Below are positions 45,075 through 54,326 of a stretch of 64,000 nucleotides of DNA, piece by piece. The notes under the pieces were generated by a model that saw nothing but the letters and a program-made list of their open reading frames with translations, had not been told where the DNA came from and ran no database searches. A program made the translations under genes and the position numbers. Origin of the DNA: Brevibacillus sp. JNUCC-41 (lineage in GTDB: Bacteria > Bacillota > Bacilli > Bacillales > DSM-1321); contig NZ_CP062163.1 in assembly GCF_014844095.1 (NCBI RefSeq), positions 3,815,501 through 3,879,500 on the forward strand, read 5' to 3'. Every line of letters starts with the position of its first letter. Positions within the stretch are counted from its first letter, which is position 1.

Positions 45075-46040
45075 ATGAGGAAAATGTTGAAAGTATCAAA
45101 GAATATATTTTTTATCTTCATTGCGATTATCATATTTATAGCAATAGCTGTTTTTATCTACCATAATTATCAAAAGGGAAAGGAATCATCATTAATTAGA
45201 GAAGGAACAACGGTTGATTTTAATAACAAAGGAATTAATGTATATACGGAAGGCAGCGGTGAGGATACATACGTTTTTATGTCCGGTTCCGGGATTGCGG
45301 CTCCAGTTTATGAATTGAAAGGATTATATAGTAAGTTTGCAAAAGAAAATAAAATTGCAGTCATTGAGAGAGCTGGATATGGATACAGTGATGTTTTTCA
45401 CGATGGTAGGGATATTGATACAATATTGGAACAAAGCAGGAGATCATTGATGGAAAGTGGAAATAAACCTCCTTATTTTTTGGTTCCACACTCAATATCA
45501 GGTATCGAAGCTATTTACTGGGCACAAAAATACCCAAGTGAAGTAAAGGGAATCATTGCTTTGGATATTGGTTTACCGCACCAATATGTAACTCATAAAA
45601 TGGGCATGGTAGATTCATTGACTGTAAGAGGAGTGAATATTTTAACGAAAATGGGTTTGCACCGTCTTTTTCCTTCTGCTGTTTATAATCCCGAAGTGAT
45701 TCGGCAATCATTCTTAAGTGACTATGAAAAGGAAATGTATAAAGCACTATCATATAAACAGTTTTTTAATGATGATATGGAGCAAGAGCTTTTACAAAGT
45801 TACAGTAATGGGAAAAAATCAGTGAACTTGCCGATTCCAAAAGGTACACCCATTTTATTTTTAGATGCGATTGCCGATGAAAATAAGGACTCTAAATACA
45901 CAAAACAAAAAAATGAAGATTATGAGAATTTTGCACAGAAGCTATTAAAGGCCGATGTAATAAAACTAAAAGGGACGCACAGCATATATTTATATGCGCC
46001 AGATGAGATATATGATCTTGCCATGGAATTTATCAAATGA
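45075..46040 (+). CDS. Membrane-anchored alpha/beta hydrolase
   Basis: A 321-residue protein with an N-terminal membrane anchor (about residues 10-30) and an extracytoplasmic alpha/beta hydrolase domain. The nucleophile elbow is PHSISG (Ser140) in place of the usual GHSxGG; the oxyanion region is MSGSGIAAPVYE. A late acid lies in ILFLDAIADE, and the catalytic His in KGTHSIYLY. The gene has AAGGAG before its ATG and is followed by a response regulator after 18 bp and a kinase, so the three form an operon. A hydrolase leading a two-component operon suggests it acts on the cell envelope or on a signal sensed by the kinase. Confidence 0.82.
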   Translation: MRKMLKVSKNIFFIFIAIIIFIAIAVFIYHNYQKGKESSLIREGTTVDFNNKGINVYTEGSGEDTYVFMSGSGIAAPVYELKGLYSKFAKENKIAVIERAGYGYSDVFHDGRDIDTILEQSRRSLMESGNKPPYFLVPHSISGIEAIYWAQKYPSEVKGIIALDIGLPHQYVTHKMGMVDSLTVRGVNILTKMGLHRLFPSAVYNPEVIRQSFLSDYEKEMYKALSYKQFFNDDMEQELLQSYSNGKKSVNLPIPKGTPILFLDAIADENKDSKYTKQKNEDYENFAQKLLKADVIKLKGTHSIYLYAPDEIYDLAMEFIK

Positions 46041-46058
46041 ATAAAGAAAGGCTTTGTG

Positions 46059-46730
46059 ATGAAAAGATATAATATTTTAATAGTTGAGGATGACTTGATG
46101 ATTGGTGATTTATTGAAAAAAATTCTGCAACGCGAAGAATACAATGTACGTTGGATGAAAGAAGGAAAAGATATTATAGATATAATCCATGAGATGGATT
46201 TAGTCATTATGGATGTTATGCTGCCAGGAGATGATGGTTATCAAATTACCAAGAAAGTAAAAAGTCTAGGATTAAATATTCCAGTTATTTTTCTATCTGC
46301 CCGAAATGATATCGAAAGCAAACTCCAAGGTTTGACAATGGGTGAGGATTATATGACTAAGCCTTTTGATCCCAGGGAGCTATTGCTAAGAATGCAGAAA
46401 TTGCTGGATAATCAATATGGTACTTTCACGCAAATAAAGCATATATATATAGATGCCGAACATAAGAAGGTATTCAATAATGACTTGCATAATGAAGTGG
46501 TTTTTACTGCGATAGAGCGTAAACTATTTTTCTATTTATATGAAAATAGGGATCGGATCTTAACGAAAGAACATTTCTTTGAATATTTATGGCAGCTTGA
46601 AGATAGGAATCAAAATATCATTAATGTACATATAAAAAAAGTCAGAACCAAAATCAATGATAACAACGGTGAGATCATCCAAAATATATATGGGGAAGGG
46701 TATAGATTGAATACCTATATAAAGAAATGA
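46059..46730 (+). CDS. OmpR/PhoB-family response regulator
   Basis: A 223-residue regulator with acidic pocket E10-D11-D12, phospho-acceptor Asp52 in VIMDVMLPGDDG, Ser80 and Lys101 in TKPFDP, then a C-terminal winged helix (VFTAIERKLFFYLYENRDRI, NVHIKKVRTKI). The ATG follows GAAAGG. It overlaps the kinase gene by four bases (ATGA), so both are translated together. Likely targets include its own operon. Confidence 0.92.
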   Translation: MKRYNILIVEDDLMIGDLLKKILQREEYNVRWMKEGKDIIDIIHEMDLVIMDVMLPGDDGYQITKKVKSLGLNIPVIFLSARNDIESKLQGLTMGEDYMTKPFDPRELLLRMQKLLDNQYGTFTQIKHIYIDAEHKKVFNNDLHNEVVFTAIERKLFFYLYENRDRILTKEHFFEYLWQLEDRNQNIINVHIKKVRTKINDNNGEIIQNIYGEGYRLNTYIKK

Positions 46731-47725
46731 AATTAAAGAAAAAATACCAGCTATTATTATTTATCGCCGTTATTAGCGTGCCATTTATATTACTGGTAAT
46801 CAGTATCCTTATGTCAGTCATTTATGATTTTGCCTTTAAAACCAAAAACGATGACATTCCTTTTCATCAATCTTTTGCATATCCAACAATGCTTGGGGTA
46901 TTCATTTTATCATTATTATTGTTAGCCTTCTTATTTTCCAAATCTATTAACTCGCTATTAAATAAAATAAATATATTGAATGAAACCATCAGGAATTTAG
47001 CTAGTGATAAGGAGATTCCGAATATCTTAGAGATTAAAAGCAATGATGAAATCGGGAAATTAACTAAATCTGTGAACTTATTGATAGAAAGAACGACCTT
47101 TCGGGAATTGGAACTAAAACAACAGGAGGAAATGAAAAAGGAACTCTTGAATAAATTAAGGCATGACATCAATACACCTTTAACAGCTATAAGATTACAA
47201 TTGTTTTATTTAGAAGGTCAATATACGGATCAAGTTCCACTATTACAATCACTATATCAACAAATTGATTATATTTCCGAATTAACAAATGAATATAATA
47301 TTCAATCCACAGATACGTTAGATAATTCATATATCTTAAATGATGAAGTGAATATACACGATTTAATAGAAATGATGGTTAAAAAATGGGGCTATTTGTA
47401 TAACATGCATGGTATTGAATTAATATATCATCCATTACATGGTGAGTTGGAATGGATAAGTAATGACTTGTGGCTTCAAAGGTTATTCGATAACGTTTTC
47501 CAAAATGTCTTGAATCACTCGAGGGCTGATAAACTTGTGATAACCATTGAAAATAATGGAGTCAGTATCAAGGATAATGGAATTGGTTTTGATATCGATA
47601 GTAAAAGTAAGGGGCTTGGCTTAAAAATAATTGAGGATATAGCCAAAACACTACATATAAAATATGATTTGCTATCAAACGAAAGCGGAACTTCATTTTG
47701 TTTTACAGTCGAAAAAACGATATAA
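46727..47725 (+). CDS. Sensor histidine kinase
   Basis: A 332-residue kinase with two membrane helices (about residues 8-33 and 52-70), a very short extracytoplasmic loop of about 20 residues, a HAMP-like linker, phospho-acceptor His146 in LRHDINTPLTAI, N-box FDNVFQNVLNHS, G1 box IKDNGIGFD and G2 box KGLGLKI. The short loop between helices resembles intramembrane-sensing kinases that monitor cell-envelope stress. Translationally coupled to the response regulator. Confidence 0.9.
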   Translation: MKLKKKYQLLLFIAVISVPFILLVISILMSVIYDFAFKTKNDDIPFHQSFAYPTMLGVFILSLLLLAFLFSKSINSLLNKINILNETIRNLASDKEIPNILEIKSNDEIGKLTKSVNLLIERTTFRELELKQQEEMKKELLNKLRHDINTPLTAIRLQLFYLEGQYTDQVPLLQSLYQQIDYISELTNEYNIQSTDTLDNSYILNDEVNIHDLIEMMVKKWGYLYNMHGIELIYHPLHGELEWISNDLWLQRLFDNVFQNVLNHSRADKLVITIENNGVSIKDNGIGFDIDSKSKGLGLKIIEDIAKTLHIKYDLLSNESGTSFCFTVEKTI

Positions 47726-47931
47726 ATCTCAATTGATTCATTATTTTTGCGGCATTAACATACGGGGATTTTGTCAAGGATTCATCAATATCATTCTTTT
47801 CAGATAGTTTGCCCTATGCAACATAGTTATATATCACTTACTTATATAAAGCGATACAAAAAGGTTGCTATAGACCCACCCATTTTTAAGTTGGTATGAT
47901 ATTCAGGTACTTAATTGTGGGGGGAAGTTGA

Positions 47932-48801
47932 ATGGAAGAACAAAAATATAATGACCTCAAATTAGGCGAACGTGGTGCAATCATTAGTATCATTGCTTAT
48001 ATTTGTCTATCAATCATGAAACTTGTTATAGGATACATAAGCGACTCAGCGGCCTTGAAAGCGGATGGTTTGAACAACACGACTGATATTATCGCGTCCA
48101 TTGCCGTACTGATCGGTTTAAGGCTAGCTCAAAGACCCCCCGATAAAGATCATGGTTATGGTCATTGGAAAAGTGAAACGATTGCATCGATGGTAGCTTC
48201 ATTCATCATGTTTGCTGTTGGTGTACAAGTTTTAATAGATGCCGTTACATCCATGCTTGAAGGTGGAAAGGAATCACCTGACATTATTGCTGGGTATGTA
48301 GGTGTTTTATCAGCAATAGCCATGTATTTTGTATACCGATATAATAAAAAGCTTGCTATAAAAATTAATAGTAAAGCCGTTATGGCAGCTTCAAAAGATA
48401 ATATTTCCGATGCTTGGGTAAGTATCGGAACAGCTATTGGGATTTTTGGTTCCCAATTAAATATGCCTTGGTTGGATCCACTTACTGCCATCATAGTCGG
48501 ATTATTGATATGCAAAACAGCCTGGGAGATTTTCATTCAAGCCTCGCATGAACTTTCTGACGGTTTCGATGAAAATAAAATTCATCTATATAAGGAAGTA
48601 ATTACAAATGTCAATGGAGTCAAGGGGATAAAAGAAATTAAAGGGAGAAATTACGGGAACAATGAAGTGATTGATGTTGTAATCCTTGTCAATTCTACCT
48701 TGGATATTAAAGAAGCACATGATATAGCGACCCATGTCGAGAAAGTGATGATGAAAGGTCATGGAGTGTATGATGTTCATGTCCATGTTGAGCCCAATTA
48801 A
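47932..48801 (+). CDS. Cation diffusion facilitator (Mn/Zn/Fe efflux type)
   Basis: A 289-residue CDF transporter with six helices. Metal-site motifs are ADGLNNTTD in helix 2 and the DHGYGHWKSET segment, and SKDNISDAW in helix 5; a C-terminal cytoplasmic domain ends YDVHVHVEP. The NTTD form and overall sequence are like the B. subtilis manganese exporters MneP and MneS. The ATG follows GGGGGGAAG. A single-gene unit; Mn2+ efflux is the best guess. Confidence 0.88.
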   Translation: MEEQKYNDLKLGERGAIISIIAYICLSIMKLVIGYISDSAALKADGLNNTTDIIASIAVLIGLRLAQRPPDKDHGYGHWKSETIASMVASFIMFAVGVQVLIDAVTSMLEGGKESPDIIAGYVGVLSAIAMYFVYRYNKKLAIKINSKAVMAASKDNISDAWVSIGTAIGIFGSQLNMPWLDPLTAIIVGLLICKTAWEIFIQASHELSDGFDENKIHLYKEVITNVNGVKGIKEIKGRNYGNNEVIDVVILVNSTLDIKEAHDIATHVEKVMMKGHGVYDVHVHVEPN

Positions 48802-49236
48802 TTCTTTCCCTTGAGCATTAATAAAAAGGGAATAAAATCGTTTTCAAACATATGAATAATATGCAATCATTCATTACATTGGAAGGAAAGGGTACCTTAT
48901 ACAATGAAGCAGTAATCTTATCAAATAAACAGTAAATCTATATCAATGGGTGTAATCGGTTAGATATGTTCAAAAAAATACGTGTCACTTTGTTTGCTTA
49001 CCGGATTTATTGGTGAGTAACGTGAATCACCATTTCATTTGAACAAGAATCTTTTGAGATATCCTTGTGAGATTTTAATGATTATGTTTAGAGATGGGAT
49101 TCGTCTGTTCGTTTATAAGGACTAATCCATATACAACTGCTTTATCTGTTATCAAATCAGATGAGGTATATTTGGTTTATGTATATTAATTTAGTAACAG
49201 GCGATCTCTCTCTAGAAAAATAGAGGGGGATTTTTC
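48802..49236. other. Leader-like region before a broken ABC-F gene
   Basis: About 435 bp without a gene. At its end TCTCTCTCTAG and AGAGGGGGAT (49204-49231) can pair across an A-rich loop and would hide the ribosome site of the ABC-F fragment, as in antibiotic-inducible attenuators upstream of vmlR-type genes. The gene itself is dead. Confidence 0.35.
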
Positions 49237-49556
49237 ATGTTATTTTTAAAAGCGAATGATTTAAAGAAAAGTTACGGGAACCGTGAAGTTCTTTCCGTTG
49301 ACTCACTTCATCTTTACAGCCATGATCGTGTTGATCTGGTTGGTAGGAATGGAGAAGGTAAAACGACTTTGCTTTCTTACAAGCTGCCCAAAACCTCCAA
49401 GCCAAATCTGATTCAATTAGGAAAGCCCTAAACGAATGGGCAATTCAGAAGCAAGGCTCCATAAACGGAGCTCCGGGAAACAGAAGGCGAAATTGAACCG
49501 TTCCTTCAGAAGCGATTGAAACTAGAATCGAAAAATTAGCAAAAAAAGAAAAATAG
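49237..49556 (+). pseudogene. ABC-F ribosome-protection ATPase (VmlR/Vga-like), remnant
   Basis: The N-terminus reads FLKANDLKKSYGNREVLSVD with Walker A GRNGEGKTTLL. A large deletion then jumps to RMGNSEARLHKRSSGKQKAK, the arm region between the two ATPase domains. Frameshifts lead to EAIETRIEKLAKKEK and a stop. Signature and Walker B motifs and the whole second domain are missing. Confidence 0.75.
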
Positions 49557-50226
49557 AGGAATAAAGGTCCTTGCTCAAAATTCAGTAATTTGAGGGATAA
49601 CCTTCACTTGGTCGTTTGAACGGCGATTATTTACACCAATCAAAAAGGAATGCCAATTATTTTAAGCATTCCTATGCATTCAGATTTTTCTGCTGTTGCT
49701 CTCGTTTTCCGGTTTCTTTATGATTGCGTATGTAAGGTAACTTATTAAGCCCAAAAATAATCCGGTGCCGCCTACAATATAAATCATTGTAAACACTTTT
49801 CCTAATGTTGTCTGCGGTTCAAAACTTGGATGCCAACCCTACTAGGAGTAACAACACATAATTAAAGGGATTCAATCACAGTCAGACCTTCCTGCTTAAC
49901 ATAGAAAATTGTGCCGGAAAGTAACCTAATCAGGACCAATACGAATAGGACCTGGAAGTTCTTCAATTTAAATGCGGAACATAGCGCTTTTAGAAAACGT
50001 TTCAAGGTGAGGATAAATGAAATCATTGATAATTTCTTTTCCTTTCGGTTTCATTCCATTTTAAGTAAAGTGAATTAGTATATCCTGATATCGAGCTTGA
50101 TCAATTAATCATTCTACTATACAGGAATTCCTTTTAGATTGACAAAAAAAGGTATTGATTTTAATCTGGTATGAACTAAAAGCGTTGGTAACCAATAGAG
50201 GGTAAAAGTAAAGAAGGAGGTCAATC
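49557..50226. other. Gene-poor stretch with one pseudogene
   Basis: Apart from the ion-channel remnant at 49680-49850 I see no gene, RNA or repeat here. Confidence 0.35.
49680..49850 (-). pseudogene. Two-helix potassium channel-type protein, C-terminal remnant
   Basis: The minus strand reads VGWHPSFEPQTTLGKVFTMI, then YIVGGTGLFLGLISYLTYAI and a short tail to the stop at 49680. The string PQTTLGKVFT.IYI and the final helix match small Bacillus K+ channels, where TVGYGD precedes it; here the filter reads VGWHPS and the first half is gone. Confidence 0.55.
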
Positions 50227-50646
50227 ATGAAACCACGTATTACTGTCATAACATTAGGTGTGGATGATTTGGAAAATTCGTTGAAATTCTATCGGGATGG
50301 CCTGGGATTTCAAACAGAAGGAATAGTGGGCAAAGAATTTGAGCATGGAGCCGTTGCTTTTTTCAACCTGCAAGAAGGCTTAAAGCTTGCCATATGGAAT
50401 CGCAGGGATATAGCTCATGAGGCCAAGGTTCCTCTATCTCCGGCAAGTCCTACTGAATTTACCCTTGGTCACAATGTAGGTAGTAAAGAGGAAGTGGATA
50501 TTGTGTTGGAAAAGGCAAAAAAAGCTGGCGCGATCGTAACCGATCCGGCACATGACACTTTCTGGGGAGGATACTCCGCACACTTTCAAGACCCTGATGG
50601 ACACCTTTGGGAAGTGGTTTGGAATCCGCAGTGGGACATCATTTAG
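50227..50646 (+). CDS. VOC-family (glyoxalase/bleomycin resistance-like) protein
   Basis: A 139-residue vicinal-oxygen-chelate protein with two paired beta-alpha-beta modules: ITLGVDDLENSLKFYRDGLG at the N-terminus and DPDGHLWEVVWNPQ at the C-terminus. The Glu in WEVV and a His/Glu in the first module could be metal ligands. The ATG follows AAGAAGGAGG. The enzyme could be a lyase, dioxygenase or binding protein. An IS1182 remnant begins right after its stop codon. Confidence 0.88.
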   Translation: MKPRITVITLGVDDLENSLKFYRDGLGFQTEGIVGKEFEHGAVAFFNLQEGLKLAIWNRRDIAHEAKVPLSPASPTEFTLGHNVGSKEEVDIVLEKAKKAGAIVTDPAHDTFWGGYSAHFQDPDGHLWEVVWNPQWDII

Positions 50647-50965
50647 ATCCATTTCAAGTTGATCTCGCAGGATAGAAACATGTTTAGAAAGTATCCTCAC
50701 CACCTCAAGTTTTAATATTTCTAAAAAGACTCTAGGCAAAAGGATTCTATCTAAAGGTTAAAACCAAGTTGATTGGAACGGGTGTTCGAGACTCCTGCGG
50801 GAACAGCGTGTCTACGGGAGACCCCACGGGCGAAAGCCGAGGAGGCTCCCGGACCGCCCGCGGAAAGCGAGTGCCTGGAGTGGAAAGCAACGTCCAAATT
50901 GTACAAGCCATAAAAAACTGTAGACAAACTCGGTTTTCATCGAGTTTGTCTACAGTATGAAAAAA
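50647..50965 (-). mobile_element. IS1182 remnant with GC-rich structured repeat, copy D
   Basis: Positions 50650-50767 match the first codons and upstream region of the transposase at about 31757-31891 (CATTTCAAGTTGATCTCGC, CACCTCAAGTTTTAATA). The GC-rich repeat follows at 50768-50891, and the end hairpin GTAGACAAACTCG/CGAGTTTGTCTAC at 50924-50955. So this is the 5' end of a former IS1182 copy; the other 1.4 kb were lost. The junction falls just behind the VOC stop codon. Confidence 0.75.
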
Positions 50966-50980
50966 CACTTTACCTTGGGG

Positions 50981-51247
50981 TTAAGTGCTTGTTTTTTTAT
51001 TAATGAATTCTCTACTTTTTGCAATCATTTCTTTATTCTTTTCAATTGCTTCGTTATTACTGTATTTAACCTGACTAACAGTCTCACAATCTTCCATGTA
51101 TTCAAGCAACAAATCTACAGCTTTATCCATCAGTCTTTCGATGGGGATATTTTTTTCTTCAGCCAGTTTAGTGAGTCTATTATTCAAGTACGGATTGAGG
51201 GTAATGTTTATTGGTTTTCTCGTTTCAGAATTAATAAGTTGTTCCAC
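50981..51247 (-). CDS. Ribbon-helix-helix-like small protein
   Basis: An 88-residue protein: the N-terminal strand KPINITLNPYLNNRL and two helices (LTKLAEEKNIPIERLMDKAV) have the form of CopG/Arc-type DNA-binding domains, then a charged helical tail. Such proteins act as small repressors or antitoxins, but there is no toxin gene beside it. The 318 bp upstream to 51565 holds no other gene. The end lies 16 bp from the IS1182 remnant, so a partner gene may have been lost there. Confidence 0.65.
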   Translation of the reverse strand: MEQLINSETRKPINITLNPYLNNRLTKLAEEKNIPIERLMDKAVDLLLEYMEDCETVSQVKYSNNEAIEKNKEMIAKSREFINKKTST

Positions 51248-51565
51248 CTACAGTCTTTTTATCTATCATATACCTTTAATTGAAGTTAAACAAATATGTG
51301 TAGGGAAATGTATATAGGCTTGTACAGAATTGAAGAGGCAGGGAGCTTTCATTTTGCCGTTCTAGGTGAAGCAAGGATTTTACACTTCTATGATATAAAA
51401 GTTTGTAACACAAACCATATTTTCAATAAAATTGTTGGTATAATCAATATAACGTTATAATATTTACTTATTAGAATTGTTTGTTTTTTCAGGCTCTTAT
51501 TCAAAAGGGGGAAAGGTTATTGCTCCAATTAATTTCAAAATAACATACTATTAAAAGAGATGTTA

Positions 51566-51746
51566 ATATGGCGAAAACGAAAGAGGACCTTCATTATCAT
51601 TTCAATTAATTCTTCATAGCGGGAATGCCCGCAGCTGTGCGATGGAAGCCACCGCCTTGCAAAAACAAGGTAAATCAGGCGATGCCCAGGATAAATTAAA
51701 GGAAGCGGAACATGAGTTTGTTGCTGCGCATAAAATCCATTCATGA
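51566..51746 (+). pseudogene. PTS lactose/cellobiose-type EIIA, fragment
   Basis: Degraded frames read ISFQLILHSGNARSCAMEAT, then KSGDAQDKLKEAEHEFVAAH and KIHS. This is the EIIA(Lac/Chb) helical bundle, in which ILHAGNARS precedes the helix carrying Ala-Met-Glu-Ala; the phosphorylated His region and C-terminus are missing. A single short fragment with shifts. Confidence 0.7.
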
Positions 51747-51924
51747 ACCTAAGCAATGGTATTTAAGTCACCCAAGATTAGGATTCTCCGGAATTTTAAA
51801 TTATACTAATGTTCATGGCACTAGCAAATGATGCTGATATAAATTAACGAAGGATAAACATGATGGATAACAGAACAAACAACTGATTAACAAGATTATT
51901 CACGGTATAAAAGGGGAGAAAAAC

Positions 51925-52827
51925 ATGCAAAGAGTCAATCTAACTGAAGATTTTAGTCTTTCACGCATTGTTCACGGTATGTGGAGGTTGGCAGATTGGA
52001 GATTTTCTACAGATGAAATCCTATCTCTTATTGAACATGGAATGGATCGGGGCATCACTACATATGATCACGCCGATATATATGGCAGCTATACGTGTGA
52101 GGAGATTTTTGGGAAAGCACTTTCATTAAAGCCATCTTTACGCGATAAGATGGAGATCGTTACGAAATGTGGCATAGTTCTTAAATCCGAAAACCGTCCT
52201 TCTCATAAAAGTCACCATTATGACACTAGTAAAACCCATATAATAAAGTCTGTTGAACAATCTCTTATGAATCTTAAAACGGATTATATTGATTTATTGC
52301 TTATCCATCGTCCGGATCCCCTGATGGACCCGGCGGAAACAGCTGAGGCATTTAATCAATTAAAAGAATCAGGAAAGGTCCGTAACTTTGGCGTATCGAA
52401 CTTCAAAAAACAGCAATGGGATATGCTTCAATCTTATCTTGAATATCCCCTTGTGACGAATCAACTGGAACTTTCCGCATATAATCTTGAAAACTTCGAG
52501 GACGGAACCGTTAACCTATGTCAACAAGCGGGCGTGGCTCCTATGGCTTGGTCCCCTCTTGCAGGAGGAAGCATCTTTGAGGAATCGAATGAAAAGGCTG
52601 CCCGATTAAGAAAAACGTTAGAAATCGTAAAAGAAGAAATCGGTGCTAACGGAATAGATGAAGTGATGTATGCATGGCTATTGAGACATCCTACAAAAAT
52701 CATTCCGATCGTTGGATCGGGTAAGAAAGAACGGCTGGACAGCGCCATTGATTCACTAAACCTAAGCATGGAAAAAGAGCAATGGTTCAATATTTTAACT
52801 AGCTCGATGGGACATGATATCCCGTAA
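51925..52827 (+). CDS. Aldo/keto reductase (YcsN-like)
   Basis: A 300-residue TIM-barrel reductase with the catalytic set Asp (in TYDHADIYGSY, Tyr as acid), Lys in VTKCGI and His in LLIHRPD; the NADPH site is at IPIVGSGKKERLDSA. It resembles B. subtilis YcsN and E. coli YdhF, general aldehyde reductases. The ATG follows AAAGGGGAG. It has its own terminator. Confidence 0.9.
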   Translation: MQRVNLTEDFSLSRIVHGMWRLADWRFSTDEILSLIEHGMDRGITTYDHADIYGSYTCEEIFGKALSLKPSLRDKMEIVTKCGIVLKSENRPSHKSHHYDTSKTHIIKSVEQSLMNLKTDYIDLLLIHRPDPLMDPAETAEAFNQLKESGKVRNFGVSNFKKQQWDMLQSYLEYPLVTNQLELSAYNLENFEDGTVNLCQQAGVAPMAWSPLAGGSIFEESNEKAARLRKTLEIVKEEIGANGIDEVMYAWLLRHPTKIIPIVGSGKKERLDSAIDSLNLSMEKEQWFNILTSSMGHDIP

Positions 52828-52865
52828 TGAATTATACCGTTGAACAAGAAACCTTGCCGTCATTA

Positions 52866-52893
52866 TTGGGGACCTCCGTGAAGAGGTCCCCAT
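52866..52893 (+). terminator. Terminator of the aldo/keto reductase gene
   Basis: Arms GGGGACCTC and GAGGTCCCC pair perfectly around CGTGAA. The T-run is short. Confidence 0.7.
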
Positions 52894-53021
52894 TCTTAAA
52901 TTGCAAACAATGACGAGATGGACTTTCACTTTTCAGACCATGGTTTTTTGGTGAATTTTTTAAGTGCTAATAAGATTCTGCCATATAATAAAAATACTTT
53001 TCATTTTCAAAGTGAAACAAC

Positions 53022-53200
53022 ATGAAAATCGGGGTAATAGGCTCAAAGGATTTTTTTGGAATCCATATCAACCCATTTTCCGATGTTTCCTGAGGTACAA
53101 TTCATTTCCTTTCAATATGAAATACCGGAAGAAAGCAGTCTATTAATAGAAAATGCGGGAAAACAAACCAATCTAGTACTGTTTTCAAGTTCCATACCTT
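53022..53200 (+). pseudogene. N-terminal fragment of an unknown regulator-like protein
   Basis: ATG 53022 gives MKIGVIGSKDFFG, then a shift leads to FPEVQFISFQYEIPEESSLL and QTNLVLFSSSIPY. The pattern (Rossmann-like start IGVIGSKD, then VLFSGPIPY) recalls the sensor half of uncharacterised Bacillus regulators. It stops by frameshift after about 60 residues. Confidence 0.45.
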
Positions 53201-53363
53201 ATTTATGTCCCATTTTCTGGAGTTTCTGATGATTCTTGCTCCATACCTTCTATTTGACTTTCACTAACAGTGGTCTTGGTGAATTATAATAATCGTATTT
53301 TGCATCAAAACTCTTGTGACAGTCGTTTTTCCATTTCTGTTATTGAAGGGCGGGCAGACATTT

Positions 53364-54326
53364 TCAATGATGAACCTCCGGATCATTCAAGCCAGTAGCA
53401 ATGATAATTACTATAATTTCATCTTTTAAGTTTTCATTAATAACAGAACCGAAAATCATATTTAACTCGGAGTCTGCCTCAGAAGTAACAATGTTTGCTG
53501 CCTCTTGTACTTCATAAAGACTTATATTGGCGCCTGTGAGTTTCATTAACACACCTTGGGCTCCGTCGATGGAAGTGTTAAGTAACGGACTGGAAATGGC
53601 TTTCTTTGCAGCTTCCGTAGCGCGATGTTTACCTGTTGCTCTGCCAATGCCTATTAAGGCAGATCCTTTATTGGACATGATTGTTTTCACGTCTGCAAAA
53701 TCAATGTTGATTAAACCTGGTACAGCAATTAAATCCGATATACCTTGGATACTTTGGCGAATAACATTATCCGCTTCAATAAATGCATCAAGCATGGGTG
53801 TATTTTTATGTAAAATCTCCAATAAGCGATCATTTGGAATAACAATTAATGTGTCCACTGCTTTCTTCATTGAGGCGATTCCGTCTGCTGCTTGTGTTGC
53901 ACGCTTATTGCCCTCAAACGCAAACGGAAGTGTTACAACGCCAATGGTTAGTATATCAAGCTCACGGGCAATTTGAGCAATAGCAGGGGCAGCACCCGTT
54001 CCTATACCGCCGCCCATTCCGGCTGTAACGAGTACCATGTCTGTACCTTTTAATGCTTCTTGGATTTGCTCTTTGCTTTCTTTAACCGCTTGTTTACCTA
54101 CTTCTGGATTTGCCCCTGATCCTAAACCTTTTGTCAATGTTGCACCGATTTGTATCTTGACCTCTGCTTTTGATAAATTAAGTGCTTGTGCATCTGTATT
54201 TACAGCTATAAATTCTACACCTTTAACTCCATGCTCGATCATACGGTTAACGGCGTTATTTCCTCCGCCGCCAATACCAATTACTTTAATATTGACTGAT
54301 GAGTTTACACTTGTAACAAACTCCAT
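53364..54326 (-). CDS. ftsZ: Solitary FtsZ paralogue lacking the C-terminal tail
   Basis: A 320-residue tubulin-like GTPase close to Bacillus FtsZ over the whole globular domain: [21 protein letters not shown]138 and R142 in FEGNKR, and the T7 synergy loop [17 protein letters not shown] (N207, D209, D212). Two points are unusual. The tubulin signature GGGTGTG reads GGGIGTG (Ile108), and the protein ends at [11 protein letters not shown], right after the core, so the linker and the C-terminal peptide that binds FtsA, SepF, EzrA and ZapA are missing (canonical length about 380). It is alone, without ftsA or dcw genes. AGGAGG precedes the ATG. Probably an accessory paralogue, not the division FtsZ. 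Confidence 0.9.
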   Translation of the reverse strand: MEFVTSVNSSVNIKVIGIGGGGNNAVNRMIEHGVKGVEFIAVNTDAQALNLSKAEVKIQIGATLTKGLGSGANPEVGKQAVKESKEQIQEALKGTDMVLVTAGMGGGIGTGAAPAIAQIARELDILTIGVVTLPFAFEGNKRATQAADGIASMKKAVDTLIVIPNDRLLEILHKNTPMLDAFIEADNVIRQSIQGISDLIAVPGLINIDFADVKTIMSNKGSALIGIGRATGKHRATEAAKKAISSPLLNTSIDGAQGVLMKLTGANISLYEVQEAANIVTSEADSELNMIFGSVINENLKDEIIVIIIATGLNDPEVHH

